Source: Tardiphaga robiniae
GTDB taxonomy: Bacteria; Pseudomonadota; Alphaproteobacteria; Rhizobiales; Xanthobacteraceae
Direction: 5' to 3'
DNA: 64,000 nucleotides
NCBI RefSeq assembly: GCF_013359755.1
Contig: NZ_JABMCJ010000085.1
Location: 62,001-126,000 of the forward strand
This document shows, in pieces, positions 41,879-49,963 of the stretch (the first letter of the stretch is position 1; the number at the start of each line of letters is the position of its first letter). The notes under the pieces are model-generated. The model was not told the DNA's origin. It worked only from the letters and a program-made list of their open reading frames with translations, and made no database searches. The position numbers and the translations under genes were made by a program.

Positions 41879-42162
41879 ATCGTGGTGCGTCCCGAATGTG
41901 CTCTTCTTTCCAGTAGTTGATGTTGGAAGGGGACGCCGGTGCAGGACCTGATGTTGTTTACATCTGCCCGCGCCTTGCGCGCACCGGCGTGGCTCCTGCG
42001 CCCGCCTTGTGAGGCTGCGCAACACAATCGGTGCGCACGCTCTTCGTGGCCAAACTTTCCTCAATCCCGTCGCCGCATCTTGCAGACCCCGGTCGCAGGT
42101 GGTCGCCTGCATGTCCCATTTGCTGCAGGCCGACCGCTTCTGCACATGGGAGTGCTTTGGCC

Positions 42163-43593
42163 ATGAGCAATGCAGGCGACCAGAAATTGCCGCTTTGGAC
42201 GCTCACGGCCATGGTGGTTGGCGGGATGGTCGGCGCCGGTGTGTTTTCGATACCGCGTAACTTTGCTCAGGCCACCGGCATCTATGGTGCGCTGATAGCG
42301 TGGGCCGTCGCTGGTGCCGGCATGCTGATGCTGGGATTTGTGTTTCAGACATTGGCCAACCGCAAGCCGGATCTCGATGCGGGCGTCTATGCCTATGCGC
42401 GGGAGGGGTTCGGGCCCTATGTCGGCTTCTTCTCCGCCTTTGGCTACTGGGCCAGTGCCTGCGTCGGCAACGTATCCTATTGGATTCTGATCAAGTCGAC
42501 GCTCGGCGCGTTGTTCCCCGCGCTCGGTCAGGGCAATACGGTCACTGCCATCGCACTATCGTCGGTAGGTGTCTGGGCGTTCCATTTCCTTGTGCTACGC
42601 GGCGTCAAGGAAGCGGCAGCGATCAACAAGATCGTGACGATTGCCAAACTCATTCCGCTGCTGTTGTTCGTCGTCCTGTCGATCTTCTTCTTCAAACCGG
42701 ATGTGTTCGTCGGAAACCTCTGGGGCGGCGCAAGCGGGGACTACGGAAATCTCTTCGCGCAGATCAAGGCGACGATGCTGGTAACGGTCTTCGTGTTTCT
42801 CGGCATCGAAGGCGCCAGCAACTACTCCCGCTTCGCGCAACGGCGCGAGGACGTCGGTATTGCGACTGTGACGGGATTTCTGGCCGTGTTGGCCTTGTTC
42901 GCGTCGGTGTCCATTCTTGCATACGGCATCCTCCCCCGCGAAGAACTGGCGCAATTGCGTCAGCCCTCGGTTGGCGGCGTGCTCGAAGCGGCCGTTGGTC
43001 ATTGGGGTGCCATCTTCATCGGCATCGGCGTGATTATCTCGGTGCTCGGGGCCTATCTTGCCTGGACCCTGATGGCTGCCGAAGTACTGTCGGTTGCCGC
43101 GAAGAGGCAGGACATGCCGGCCTTCCTGGCACGTGAAAACGCAAATCAGGTCCCGTCAATGGCGCTCCTGATGAGCACGTTGCTGGTCCAGGCTGTGCTC
43201 ATCGCGACGTTGTTCTCCGACGATGCCTTCACCTTCGCTCTTTCGCTGTGCAGCCACCTGTCGCTGATTCCCTATTTCCTCTCGGCGGCGTTCGCGCTGA
43301 TGCTGGTCTACCGCAAGGAGACTTACGAGACCGATCCGAGCGATCTTCGCAAGGACACGATCATTGCAGTCCTGGCGACAGCCTACACGATCTTCCTGTT
43401 GTTCGCCGGCGGTATGAAATTTCTGCTGCTTGGTTTCATCATCTACGCGCCAGGCACAATCCTGTATTTCATCACACGGAGGGAGCTCAACAAGCAGCTT
43501 TTCACTCCGGCAGAATGGGTCCTGTTCGGCGTCGCTGTCGTCGGATGCGTAGTCGGCATCCACGGTCTCGCCACCGGCTATATCAGCATCTAG
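42163..43593 (+). CDS. APC-family arginine/ornithine-type antiporter (ArcD-like), copy 2
   Basis: Inner-membrane exchanger of 476 residues, 12 or 13 helices, with the binding motifs [13 protein letters not shown] (helix 1) and [15 protein letters not shown] (helix 6). It is directly followed, 17 bp later, by arginine deiminase, so it most likely takes up arginine in exchange for citrulline or ornithine. The start at 42163 has a GGGAG ribosome site. It is the first gene of a long co-directional operon ending at 51591. Confidence 0.9.
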   Translation: MSNAGDQKLPLWTLTAMVVGGMVGAGVFSIPRNFAQATGIYGALIAWAVAGAGMLMLGFVFQTLANRKPDLDAGVYAYAREGFGPYVGFFSAFGYWASACVGNVSYWILIKSTLGALFPALGQGNTVTAIALSSVGVWAFHFLVLRGVKEAAAINKIVTIAKLIPLLLFVVLSIFFFKPDVFVGNLWGGASGDYGNLFAQIKATMLVTVFVFLGIEGASNYSRFAQRREDVGIATVTGFLAVLALFASVSILAYGILPREELAQLRQPSVGGVLEAAVGHWGAIFIGIGVIISVLGAYLAWTLMAAEVLSVAAKRQDMPAFLARENANQVPSMALLMSTLLVQAVLIATLFSDDAFTFALSLCSHLSLIPYFLSAAFALMLVYRKETYETDPSDLRKDTIIAVLATAYTIFLLFAGGMKFLLLGFIIYAPGTILYFITRRELNKQLFTPAEWVLFGVAVVGCVVGIHGLATGYISI

Positions 43594-43610
43594 GAAATCG
43601 ATGGGAGTTC

Positions 43611-44867
43611 ATGATGGCCAGCGCAAAAAAAGTCCCGTTTGGTGTGCACTCCGAAGTTGGCCAGCTGCGCAAGGTCCTCGTCTGTGCCCCCGGCCTTGCC
43701 CATACACGCTTGACCCCGTCCAATTGCGATCAGTTGCTGTTTGACGATGTGCTCTGGGTCGATAATGCGAAGCGCGACCACTTCGATTTCGTCACCAAAA
43801 TGCGGGACCGCGGCGTCGATGTCGTTGAGATGCATAACCTGCTCGCCGAGACGCTGGCAGTCCCGGAGGGCAAGGCCTGGATCCTCGACAATCAGGTCGT
43901 GCCGAACCAGGTTGGCCTTGGCTTCATCGACGAGCTCAAAAGCTACCTGTCCGGGCTGGAAAACCGAAAGCTCGCGGAAACGCTGATCGGTGGCCTGTCG
44001 ACCCATGACTTTCCCGAAGCACATGGGGGCGCGGCACTCAGGATGGTGAAGGAGGCCGCGGGGGCGACTGAATACCTTCTCCCGCCGCTGCCGAACACGC
44101 TCTATACGCGCGACACGACCTGCTGGATCTATGGCGGTGTCACTCTCAACGCGCTGTACTGGCCGGCGCGACATGAGGAAACGATCCTCACCACAGCGAT
44201 CTACAAATTTCATCCCGATTTTGCCGGCAACGTCAATGTCTGGTGGGGCGACCCGACAGAGGATCATGGACTAGCGACGCTGGAGGGGGGCGATGTGATG
44301 CCCATCGGCAAGGGCGTCGTGCTGATTGGCATGAGCGAACGCACCTCCCGTCAGGCCATCAGCCAGCTTGCGGCGACCCTCTTTAAAAAGAAGGCCGCGG
44401 AGCGTGTCATCGTCGCGGCTATGCCCAAGATCCGCGCGGCCATGCATCTCGATACTGTTTTCACATTCGCCGACCGCGACTGCGTGCTGCTCGCGCCTGA
44501 CTTCATGAACCAGACACGTACCTATTCCTATCGTCCGAGCGATCATCCGAGCGGTGTCGAGTTGCATGCCGAGAAGAAGTCGTTTGTCGGCGTTGTCGAG
44601 GAAGCATTGGGCCTCAAGAAGCTCCGCGTGGTCGAAGCCGGTGGCAGTGACTACCAGCGGGAACGGACCCAATGGGATAGCGGCGCCAATCTCGTTTGCG
44701 CATCGCCAGGTGTCGTCTACGCCTATGACCGCAACACCTACACCAATACGCTGCTGCGCAAGGAAGGCATCGAGGTGATTACGATCGTGGGCGCCGAACT
44801 CGGTCGCGGCCGCGGTGGCGGTCACTGTATGACCTGTCCGATCATCCGCGATGCCGTGGACTACTAG
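43611..44867 (+). CDS. arcA: Arginine deiminase
   Basis: Cytoplasmic enzyme of 418 residues that converts arginine to citrulline and ammonia. All catalytic residues are visible: Asp168 (YTRDTT), Glu225 (LEGGD), His279 and Asp281 (AMHLDTVF) and nucleophile Cys406 ([10 protein letters not shown]), matching the numbering of the Pseudomonas aeruginosa enzyme to within two residues. A GGGAG ribosome site precedes the ATG. No ornithine carbamoyltransferase or carbamate kinase gene is adjacent, so in this operon the reaction would serve ammonia release (acid neutralisation) rather than ATP formation, unless arcB and arcC lie elsewhere. Confidence 0.95.
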   Translation: MMASAKKVPFGVHSEVGQLRKVLVCAPGLAHTRLTPSNCDQLLFDDVLWVDNAKRDHFDFVTKMRDRGVDVVEMHNLLAETLAVPEGKAWILDNQVVPNQVGLGFIDELKSYLSGLENRKLAETLIGGLSTHDFPEAHGGAALRMVKEAAGATEYLLPPLPNTLYTRDTTCWIYGGVTLNALYWPARHEETILTTAIYKFHPDFAGNVNVWWGDPTEDHGLATLEGGDVMPIGKGVVLIGMSERTSRQAISQLAATLFKKKAAERVIVAAMPKIRAAMHLDTVFTFADRDCVLLAPDFMNQTRTYSYRPSDHPSGVELHAEKKSFVGVVEEALGLKKLRVVEAGGSDYQRERTQWDSGANLVCASPGVVYAYDRNTYTNTLLRKEGIEVITIVGAELGRGRGGGHCMTCPIIRDAVDY

Positions 44868-44969
44868 CGCTATCGGTCATTCTTCGCTCGGGGGAGTGAG
44901 ATCATGGGACTGTTACCATCGAAGCCAGCACCATCGACCGACGGAGAGTAATTGTCTGGGGAGTGTGCA

Positions 44970-45782
44970 ATGCGTGGATCCAGAATTGTCCTGGCAGCAA
45001 CAAGCTTCCTTTATGCCAGCGAGGCATCGGCTGCCGACATAGATCTGACCGAGCTCAGAAAGGTCGAATACACGTCGATGAGCCCGACATGGAGCGTTGT
45101 TGGATCCCTATCGCCCACCTACACGGCCAATGCCCTGTTTTCGCGCGACGACCGGCGGGGGGATTTTTACTATGAGCCCGATGTGAGCTTGCGGCTGGAC
45201 GGCAAACTTGCGCCGGACCTGTCCTACCGTATTTTTGCACGTGCTCAGTTTGAGGCATTTTCCAGAGAACACGACGGCAATGCCGCCATTGCGCGTCTGG
45301 GCGCGCGGCTGACGAAGAATCTGTATGGCTGGAGAATAAGCGCCACCTACGAAAACAGATATGACTACGACGGCGTGTTTCGCGATCTCGCCTTCACCTC
45401 CCACGACGTCACCGGCGCTATCGCGCGTGATTTCAGCTTCGACAATGTCACGCTCTCGCCGCTCCTCCAGCTCACTTATCGTTTCTCCGATCTCGCTGAG
45501 GCCAGGCGCTGGCGTGCCGATGCGCTGCTTGGCATCGAGGTCGAGCTGAATTCGAAATGGTCGATCGTCAGCACGCCTTTCATCGAAGCGTTCTGGTTTA
45601 CAGACGGCTTGAACCGCGACCGGCAGGACCAGATCTATTCGGCGTCTCTCGGCCTGAAATACAACATCGCCAGCAACGTATCGCTCACCACGAACGTCAT
45701 CTACGAGGCGCGAAACTCAAACGTGGCGCTGCGTCACTATAGAGACTGGCTGATCGGCCCACGGCTCGACTTCGCGTTTTAG
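44970..45782 (+). CDS. Outer-membrane beta-barrel protein of unknown function
   Basis: Protein of 270 residues with a signal peptide (cleavage near SEASAAD) and a GGGGAG ribosome site. The mature chain shows alternating aromatic/polar strands throughout (LSYRIFARAQFEAF, WRISATYENRYDY, LGLKYNIASNVSLTTNVIYE) and ends with LDFAF, a C-terminal Phe needed for barrel assembly. It probably forms a 10- or 12-strand pore or structural barrel. Its place inside the deiminase/Mrp operon suggests a role in passage of arginine, citrulline or cations through the outer membrane. Confidence 0.75.
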   Translation: MRGSRIVLAATSFLYASEASAADIDLTELRKVEYTSMSPTWSVVGSLSPTYTANALFSRDDRRGDFYYEPDVSLRLDGKLAPDLSYRIFARAQFEAFSREHDGNAAIARLGARLTKNLYGWRISATYENRYDYDGVFRDLAFTSHDVTGAIARDFSFDNVTLSPLLQLTYRFSDLAEARRWRADALLGIEVELNSKWSIVSTPFIEAFWFTDGLNRDRQDQIYSASLGLKYNIASNVSLTTNVIYEARNSNVALRHYRDWLIGPRLDFAF

Positions 45783-45805
45783 CGATCAGGACACAAGAGG
45801 GGATC

Positions 45806-46054
45806 ATGCGGAATTCGATTGTGGCGGCAGGTACCGCTATTCTCTTCATCTGTACGGCATTCGCCGCCAGCGCGGAGCCACGCGATTCCGTCGAGCGAGG
45901 CGACCGGATGGACCGGGATGCCTTGCGGGACGACGTGCGCATCGATCGTCTGAAGATTCCGCAGCATCCGATCGTCGTCGAGGAGCCCCAGCAGCCCGTT
46001 TACAATACGAAGAGCAAGCAGAAATCAAAACGGAGCACGGACAGCAGTCGTTAG
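45806..46054 (+). CDS. Small secreted protein, EPRDxVERG family (copy 2)
   Basis: Protein of 82 residues with a signal peptide (cleavage near AASAE) and GAGGGG ribosome site. The mature part EPRDSVERGDRMD, LRDDVRIDRLKIP parallels the gene at 30034. It ends in a Lys/Ser-rich tail. Function is unknown. It lies 23 bp after the barrel gene and 10 bp before mrpE, so it belongs to the operon. Confidence 0.7.
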   Translation: MRNSIVAAGTAILFICTAFAASAEPRDSVERGDRMDRDALRDDVRIDRLKIPQHPIVVEEPQQPVYNTKSKQKSKRSTDSSR

Positions 46055-46064
46055 GGTGGCTTCA

Positions 46065-46604
46065 ATGAATTTGATCAAGGCCGGCAATATTGGCGAGGCG
46101 AGTCCGGCGAGGTGGTCGGATGCCATCGGCAGTGCTGTGATCCGCGCTATCGGCTTTTTCTGCTTCTGGCTAATACTGACGCGCGGCGATCCCGGCGATG
46201 TGGGGCCCGGTCTGATTGCGGTTGCCGCAGCGACCTGGGCAAGCCTCAAGCTGCTGCCTGCCGAACAGTGGGGCTTCCGCCCGATCAGGTTTGCCGGGTT
46301 CGTCTTGCACTTCCTCCGTCAGTCGATTGTCGCGGGAGCGGACGTTGCGCTGCGGGCGCTTCACCCACGACTGCCGCTGCAGCCGGGCTTCGTCACCTAC
46401 CGGGCGCAGCAGCCGCCGGGCAGGAAGCGAAATACGTTTTGCGCGATCATGAGCCTGATGCCGGGTACGCTTCCGTGCGGAACGTCGAATGACGGCAGTC
46501 TGGCCATTCATTGTCTCGATGTGACGCAGCCCGTCGTCGAACAATTGTCGATGGAGGAAACCCTGTGCATGGGGGCGCTCGGAGGCGCAAGATCCGATGC
46601 CTAG
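46065..46604 (+). CDS. mrpE: Mrp cation/proton antiporter subunit E
   Basis: Membrane subunit of 179 residues. Two or three N-terminal helices are followed by the family's soluble domain with FVTYRAQQPPGRKRNTFCAIMSLMPGT, a diagnostic MrpE stretch, and the conserved IHCLD. The ATG 46065 has an AGGGTGG ribosome site; the in-frame GTG at 46056 is less likely. It overlaps mrpF by 8 bp. It is needed for assembly of the Mrp complex in known systems. Confidence 0.9.
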   Translation: MNLIKAGNIGEASPARWSDAIGSAVIRAIGFFCFWLILTRGDPGDVGPGLIAVAAATWASLKLLPAEQWGFRPIRFAGFVLHFLRQSIVAGADVALRALHPRLPLQPGFVTYRAQQPPGRKRNTFCAIMSLMPGTLPCGTSNDGSLAIHCLDVTQPVVEQLSMEETLCMGALGGARSDA

Positions 46605-46872
46605 CCTGCTGTTGGGTGCTTCGGTCTTTGTGCTGCTGACGGTGGCGCTGGGCCTGTTCGCCATTCTTCGGCGATCGGCCGATGTGGACCGCCTGATGGC
46701 CGTCCAATTGCTGGGCACGGGAGGAGTCGCCATCCTCCTTCTGCTCGCGGTCGCAACCGAGACGCCGTCTGTCATGGATGTTGCTGTGATGCTCGCGCTG
46801 TTCGCGGCGTTTGCGGCCGTCGCATTCGTCAGAGACGCGTCCGGCGCGTCATCCGAAGTCAGAGGGGAGTGA
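46597..46872 (+). CDS. mrpF: Mrp cation/proton antiporter subunit F
   Basis: Subunit of 91 residues with three helices; the segment DVDRLMAVQLLGTGGVAILLLLA is the MrpF core, with its conserved Asp and Arg. The start overlaps the mrpE stop. It is followed 7 bp later by mrpG. Confidence 0.9.
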   Translation: MPSLLLGASVFVLLTVALGLFAILRRSADVDRLMAVQLLGTGGVAILLLLAVATETPSVMDVAVMLALFAAFAAVAFVRDASGASSEVRGE

Positions 46873-46879
46873 GGGGCGC

Positions 46880-47173
46880 ATGAGCCTCGTCATGGATATC
46901 CTGACCATTTGCGCGGTCTCCGCAGGAGCGCTGTTCTTCCTTGCGGGCACGGTGGGTCTGTTGCGTTTCCCGGATACGCTGACGCGTCTGCACGCCCTGA
47001 CCAAGGTTGACAATCTCGGTCTTGGCCTGATCGTTCTGGGCTTGCTGCCGCAGACGAGCAGTGTGCTGTTCGCGGTCAAATTGGTGTTCGTCTGGCTGCT
47101 CGTCCAGCTGTCCGGGGCGGTCGTCACCCAACTGATCGCCGGTGCGGTACGCCACCACGGAGCAGACGGATGA
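46880..47173 (+). CDS. mrpG: Mrp cation/proton antiporter subunit G
   Basis: Subunit of 97 residues with three helices. The motif GLLRFPDTLTRLHALTKVDNLG is the MrpG signature. The start at 46880 has a GAGGGG ribosome site. Its stop overlaps the next gene (ATGA). Confidence 0.92.
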   Translation: MSLVMDILTICAVSAGALFFLAGTVGLLRFPDTLTRLHALTKVDNLGLGLIVLGLLPQTSSVLFAVKLVFVWLLVQLSGAVVTQLIAGAVRHHGADG

Positions 47174-48111
47174 GCATTGCCTCCGTCTTCGATGTCGCTC
47201 TCGTTGCGCTGATCCTGACGATCGGTGCTTCAGCTATCCTTGTGCGCACGGCGTTTGCTGCAGTTGTCATGTTCGTTGTCTATGGGCTGCTCTTGTCCAT
47301 GGCATGGGTCCGGCTCCACGCCGTTGATGTGGCGCTGACAGAGGCCGCGATCGGCGGCGGCATGACCGGCCTGTTGCTGCTCGGCGCCGTCGCGCGTTCC
47401 CGGTCCGTGAATGTCGACAGTGTAAGGGTTGGTTATCCGCTGCGCCTTGCCGCAGGTGCATTGTGTGCGCTGGTCGCGGCGGGTCTTGCCGTTGCCATCT
47501 TCTATCCGCCGGCGCCCGTTCCGACGCTCGCGCCGATGGTGATGGAAAACCTGCCGCCGAGTGGTCTCGGCAACCCCGTTGCCGGCGTGCTGTTCGTGTT
47601 CCGGGCACTCGACACGCTGCTCGAAAAGGTGGTCCTGCTACTCGCTTTGCTCGGGGTCTGGTCGCTGGCGCCAGATCATGCCTGGGGTGGAACGCCAGGT
47701 TTGCAGGTTTACGCACGGCCCGATCCCACGCTGATCTTTCTGGCTCAGCTTTTGCCGCCGGTGGGAATCGTGTTCGGAATCTATATGTGCTGGGTCGGCG
47801 CGAAGGATCCTGGTGGCGCCTTTCAGGGTGGCACGGTGCTGGCTGCGATGTGGCTCCTTGTCATTGTCGCGGGATTGCAAAAAGCTCCTGCGATCGGTCG
47901 GCTCTGGCTACGTGTTCTGCTCGTCACCGGACCGGTGCTGTTCCTTGCCATTGGCCTTGCTGGATGGGTATTTGCCGACGCTTTTCTGGCTTACCCGGCA
48001 GGCTACGCCAAACCGCTGATTGTCGCCGTGGAAGCCGCTCTCACGCTGTCGATCGCTGTGGCGCTTGGCATGCTGGCCGCAGGACCGCCGGTACGGGCGC
48101 AGCAGCAATGA
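47170..48111 (+). CDS. mrpB: Mrp subunit B with fused MrpA C-terminal (DUF4040) region
   Basis: Membrane protein of 313 residues made of two parts. Residues 1-85 (MAWVRLHAVDVALTEAAIGGG) correspond to the DUF4040 segment from the C-terminus of MrpA. Residues about 175-310 (GIVFGIYMCWVGAKDPGGAFQGG) are MnhB/MrpB. This fused A'-B arrangement replaces a full-length MrpA. It overlaps both neighbours by 4 bp. Confidence 0.85.
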   Translation: MSIASVFDVALVALILTIGASAILVRTAFAAVVMFVVYGLLLSMAWVRLHAVDVALTEAAIGGGMTGLLLLGAVARSRSVNVDSVRVGYPLRLAAGALCALVAAGLAVAIFYPPAPVPTLAPMVMENLPPSGLGNPVAGVLFVFRALDTLLEKVVLLLALLGVWSLAPDHAWGGTPGLQVYARPDPTLIFLAQLLPPVGIVFGIYMCWVGAKDPGGAFQGGTVLAAMWLLVIVAGLQKAPAIGRLWLRVLLVTGPVLFLAIGLAGWVFADAFLAYPAGYAKPLIVAVEAALTLSIAVALGMLAAGPPVRAQQQ

Positions 48112-48440
48112 ACGCGGCAACGCTGTTCGGCTTGTGTGGCGCAGCGCTGGTGGGCATCGGACTGTACGGGCTCATCACGAATCCCGAGCCGCTACGCAAG
48201 ATCCTTGCATTCAATTTGCTTGGGAGTGGTGTGTTTCTCCTGTTCGGCATTATCGCCAGGCGGGCGGCAGCGGCTGGGCTCGGCGGTGACCCGGTCCCCC
48301 AGGCGATGGTGATCACCGCGATTGTCGTCGCGTTCGCGGCGACGGCCATGGCCATCGCGCTGGTGCAGCGTCTTGGCGATGAGACCGGCCAGGCCTCGAT
48401 CAGTTCTGACAGTTCTGAAACCGGCGAGGAGAAATCCTGA
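48108..48440 (+). CDS. mrpC: Mrp cation/proton antiporter subunit C
   Basis: Subunit of 110 residues, a NuoK homolog with three helices; GIGLYGLITNPEPLRKILAF and DPVPQAMVITAIVVAFA are typical, including the proton-path acidic residues. A Ser/Glu-rich tail follows. It is coupled to both neighbours by overlapping start and stop codons. Confidence 0.92.
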   Translation: MNAATLFGLCGAALVGIGLYGLITNPEPLRKILAFNLLGSGVFLLFGIIARRAAAAGLGGDPVPQAMVITAIVVAFAATAMAIALVQRLGDETGQASISSDSSETGEEKS

Positions 48441-49963
48441 TGCCGGCTGCAACGGCGCTTGAGGCGACAACTGCCGACGGGGCGCTTCTTGTTCGGGCCA
48501 TCATATTGCCGGTTGTCGGCATCCTGCTGTCGTTTGTCCTTGGCGGGCGGTACGCCGAAAGGATTGCTGCGTTCCTGTTGCCCGCAGGCCTCTGCGTGGC
48601 ATGCATCGTCTTCCTGAAAATATGGCAAAGCGAAACGTCGCTGAGCTACATTGTGGGTAATTGGAAGCCCCCGCTGGGCATCACGCTGCGCGCCGACGGA
48701 CTTTCAGTCGCGATGATGGTGGCCATGGCCATCGTGATCTGTCTCATCGGCGTGTTTGCGCATGCGAATTTCGACAGTCGCGTAGCGTCCGTTGAAACCC
48801 GCGCGCCGATGGTATTCTGGGTCATGCTCATGGCGATCTCGGGCGCGATGAACATGATCTTTTTCGGCGGCGATCTGTTCACCCTCTACGTTGCGCTCGA
48901 GCTGCTGACCTTCGCTGCGGTGCCGCTGGTCTGTCTCGATGGCCGCGCGGAGACCTTGCAGGCGGCATTGCGGTATCTGCTCTTCGCGCTGCTGGGCTCG
49001 ATCCTCTACCTGGTCGGAACGGCCTTGCTGTATGGCAGCTATGGGACCCTCGACATCGTCCTGATGTCGCAGCGCGTGCAGATCGAGCCGGCGACGCTCG
49101 CTGCCGCGACGCTGATGACGGTGGGGCTGTTCGCCAAGACTGCGCTCTTTCCGCTGCATCTCTGGCTTCCGCCGGCGCATGCCGGCGCACCGGCGGCGGC
49201 AAGCGCGGTTCTGTCAGCCGTCGTGGTGAAGGGATCGTTCTTTCTCGTTGTGCGGCTCTGGTTCGACGCCATGCCGGGACTCTTGAGTGTGGCCGCCAGT
49301 CAATTCATCGGGGTGCTGGGGGCGTCAGCAATTATCTGCGGCAACATTGTCGCGCTCCGACAGAAGCGGCTCAAGCTGCTGATCGCCTATTCGACGGTCG
49401 CGCAGATCGGCTATCTGTTTCTGATGTTTCCGCTCGCTGCCGACCCGTTGCATCTCCAGTATGGCGATGTCCTGACGGGAGGCATGCTCCAGGCCATCTC
49501 GCACGCGACGGCCAAGGCAGCCATGTTCATGGCTGCCGGACTTGTCTATGCCGCCCTTGGACATGACCAGATCTCGGAGCTTGGCGGGATCGCACGTGCG
49601 CTTCCCATGACGATGTTCGCCTTCGGTCTTGGTGGCCTATGCCTGATCGGGTTGCCGCCAACGGGTGGCTTTCTGGCAAAGTGGCTGTTGCTGGAAGCGA
49701 CGATCGCCACGGAACAATGGTGGTGGGCAATCGTGATCGTCGCAGGAGGGCTGCTCACGAGCGCCTATGTCTTCATCGTGCTGTCGCGGGCGATGGGCCC
49801 ACCAAGCGCGCCGCTGATACTGCGCGCCGCGGTGCCGAAGTATCAGGAAGTGGCGGCGCTGGGGCTGGCGTTGCTCTCAGTATTGCTGGGGCTCGTGGCG
49901 CTCGGTCCGATCGATGTATTGCAAGTTGGTCGTCCGGAGGCACCGATGGCTTGGCTGCGATGA
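48440..49963 (+). CDS. mrpD: Mrp subunit D (proton-translocating, NuoM/N-like)
   Basis: Membrane protein of 507 residues with about 14 helices. It carries the antiporter-like channel signatures: the helix-5 Glu in YVALELLTF, the Lys in FAKTALFPLHLWLPPAHAGAP and broken helix regions with VVKGSFFLVVR. It forms one of the proton channels of the Mrp complex. It overlaps the next gene (ATGA). Confidence 0.92.
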   Translation: MPAATALEATTADGALLVRAIILPVVGILLSFVLGGRYAERIAAFLLPAGLCVACIVFLKIWQSETSLSYIVGNWKPPLGITLRADGLSVAMMVAMAIVICLIGVFAHANFDSRVASVETRAPMVFWVMLMAISGAMNMIFFGGDLFTLYVALELLTFAAVPLVCLDGRAETLQAALRYLLFALLGSILYLVGTALLYGSYGTLDIVLMSQRVQIEPATLAAATLMTVGLFAKTALFPLHLWLPPAHAGAPAAASAVLSAVVVKGSFFLVVRLWFDAMPGLLSVAASQFIGVLGASAIICGNIVALRQKRLKLLIAYSTVAQIGYLFLMFPLAADPLHLQYGDVLTGGMLQAISHATAKAAMFMAAGLVYAALGHDQISELGGIARALPMTMFAFGLGGLCLIGLPPTGGFLAKWLLLEATIATEQWWWAIVIVAGGLLTSAYVFIVLSRAMGPPSAPLILRAAVPKYQEVAALGLALLSVLLGLVALGPIDVLQVGRPEAPMAWLR

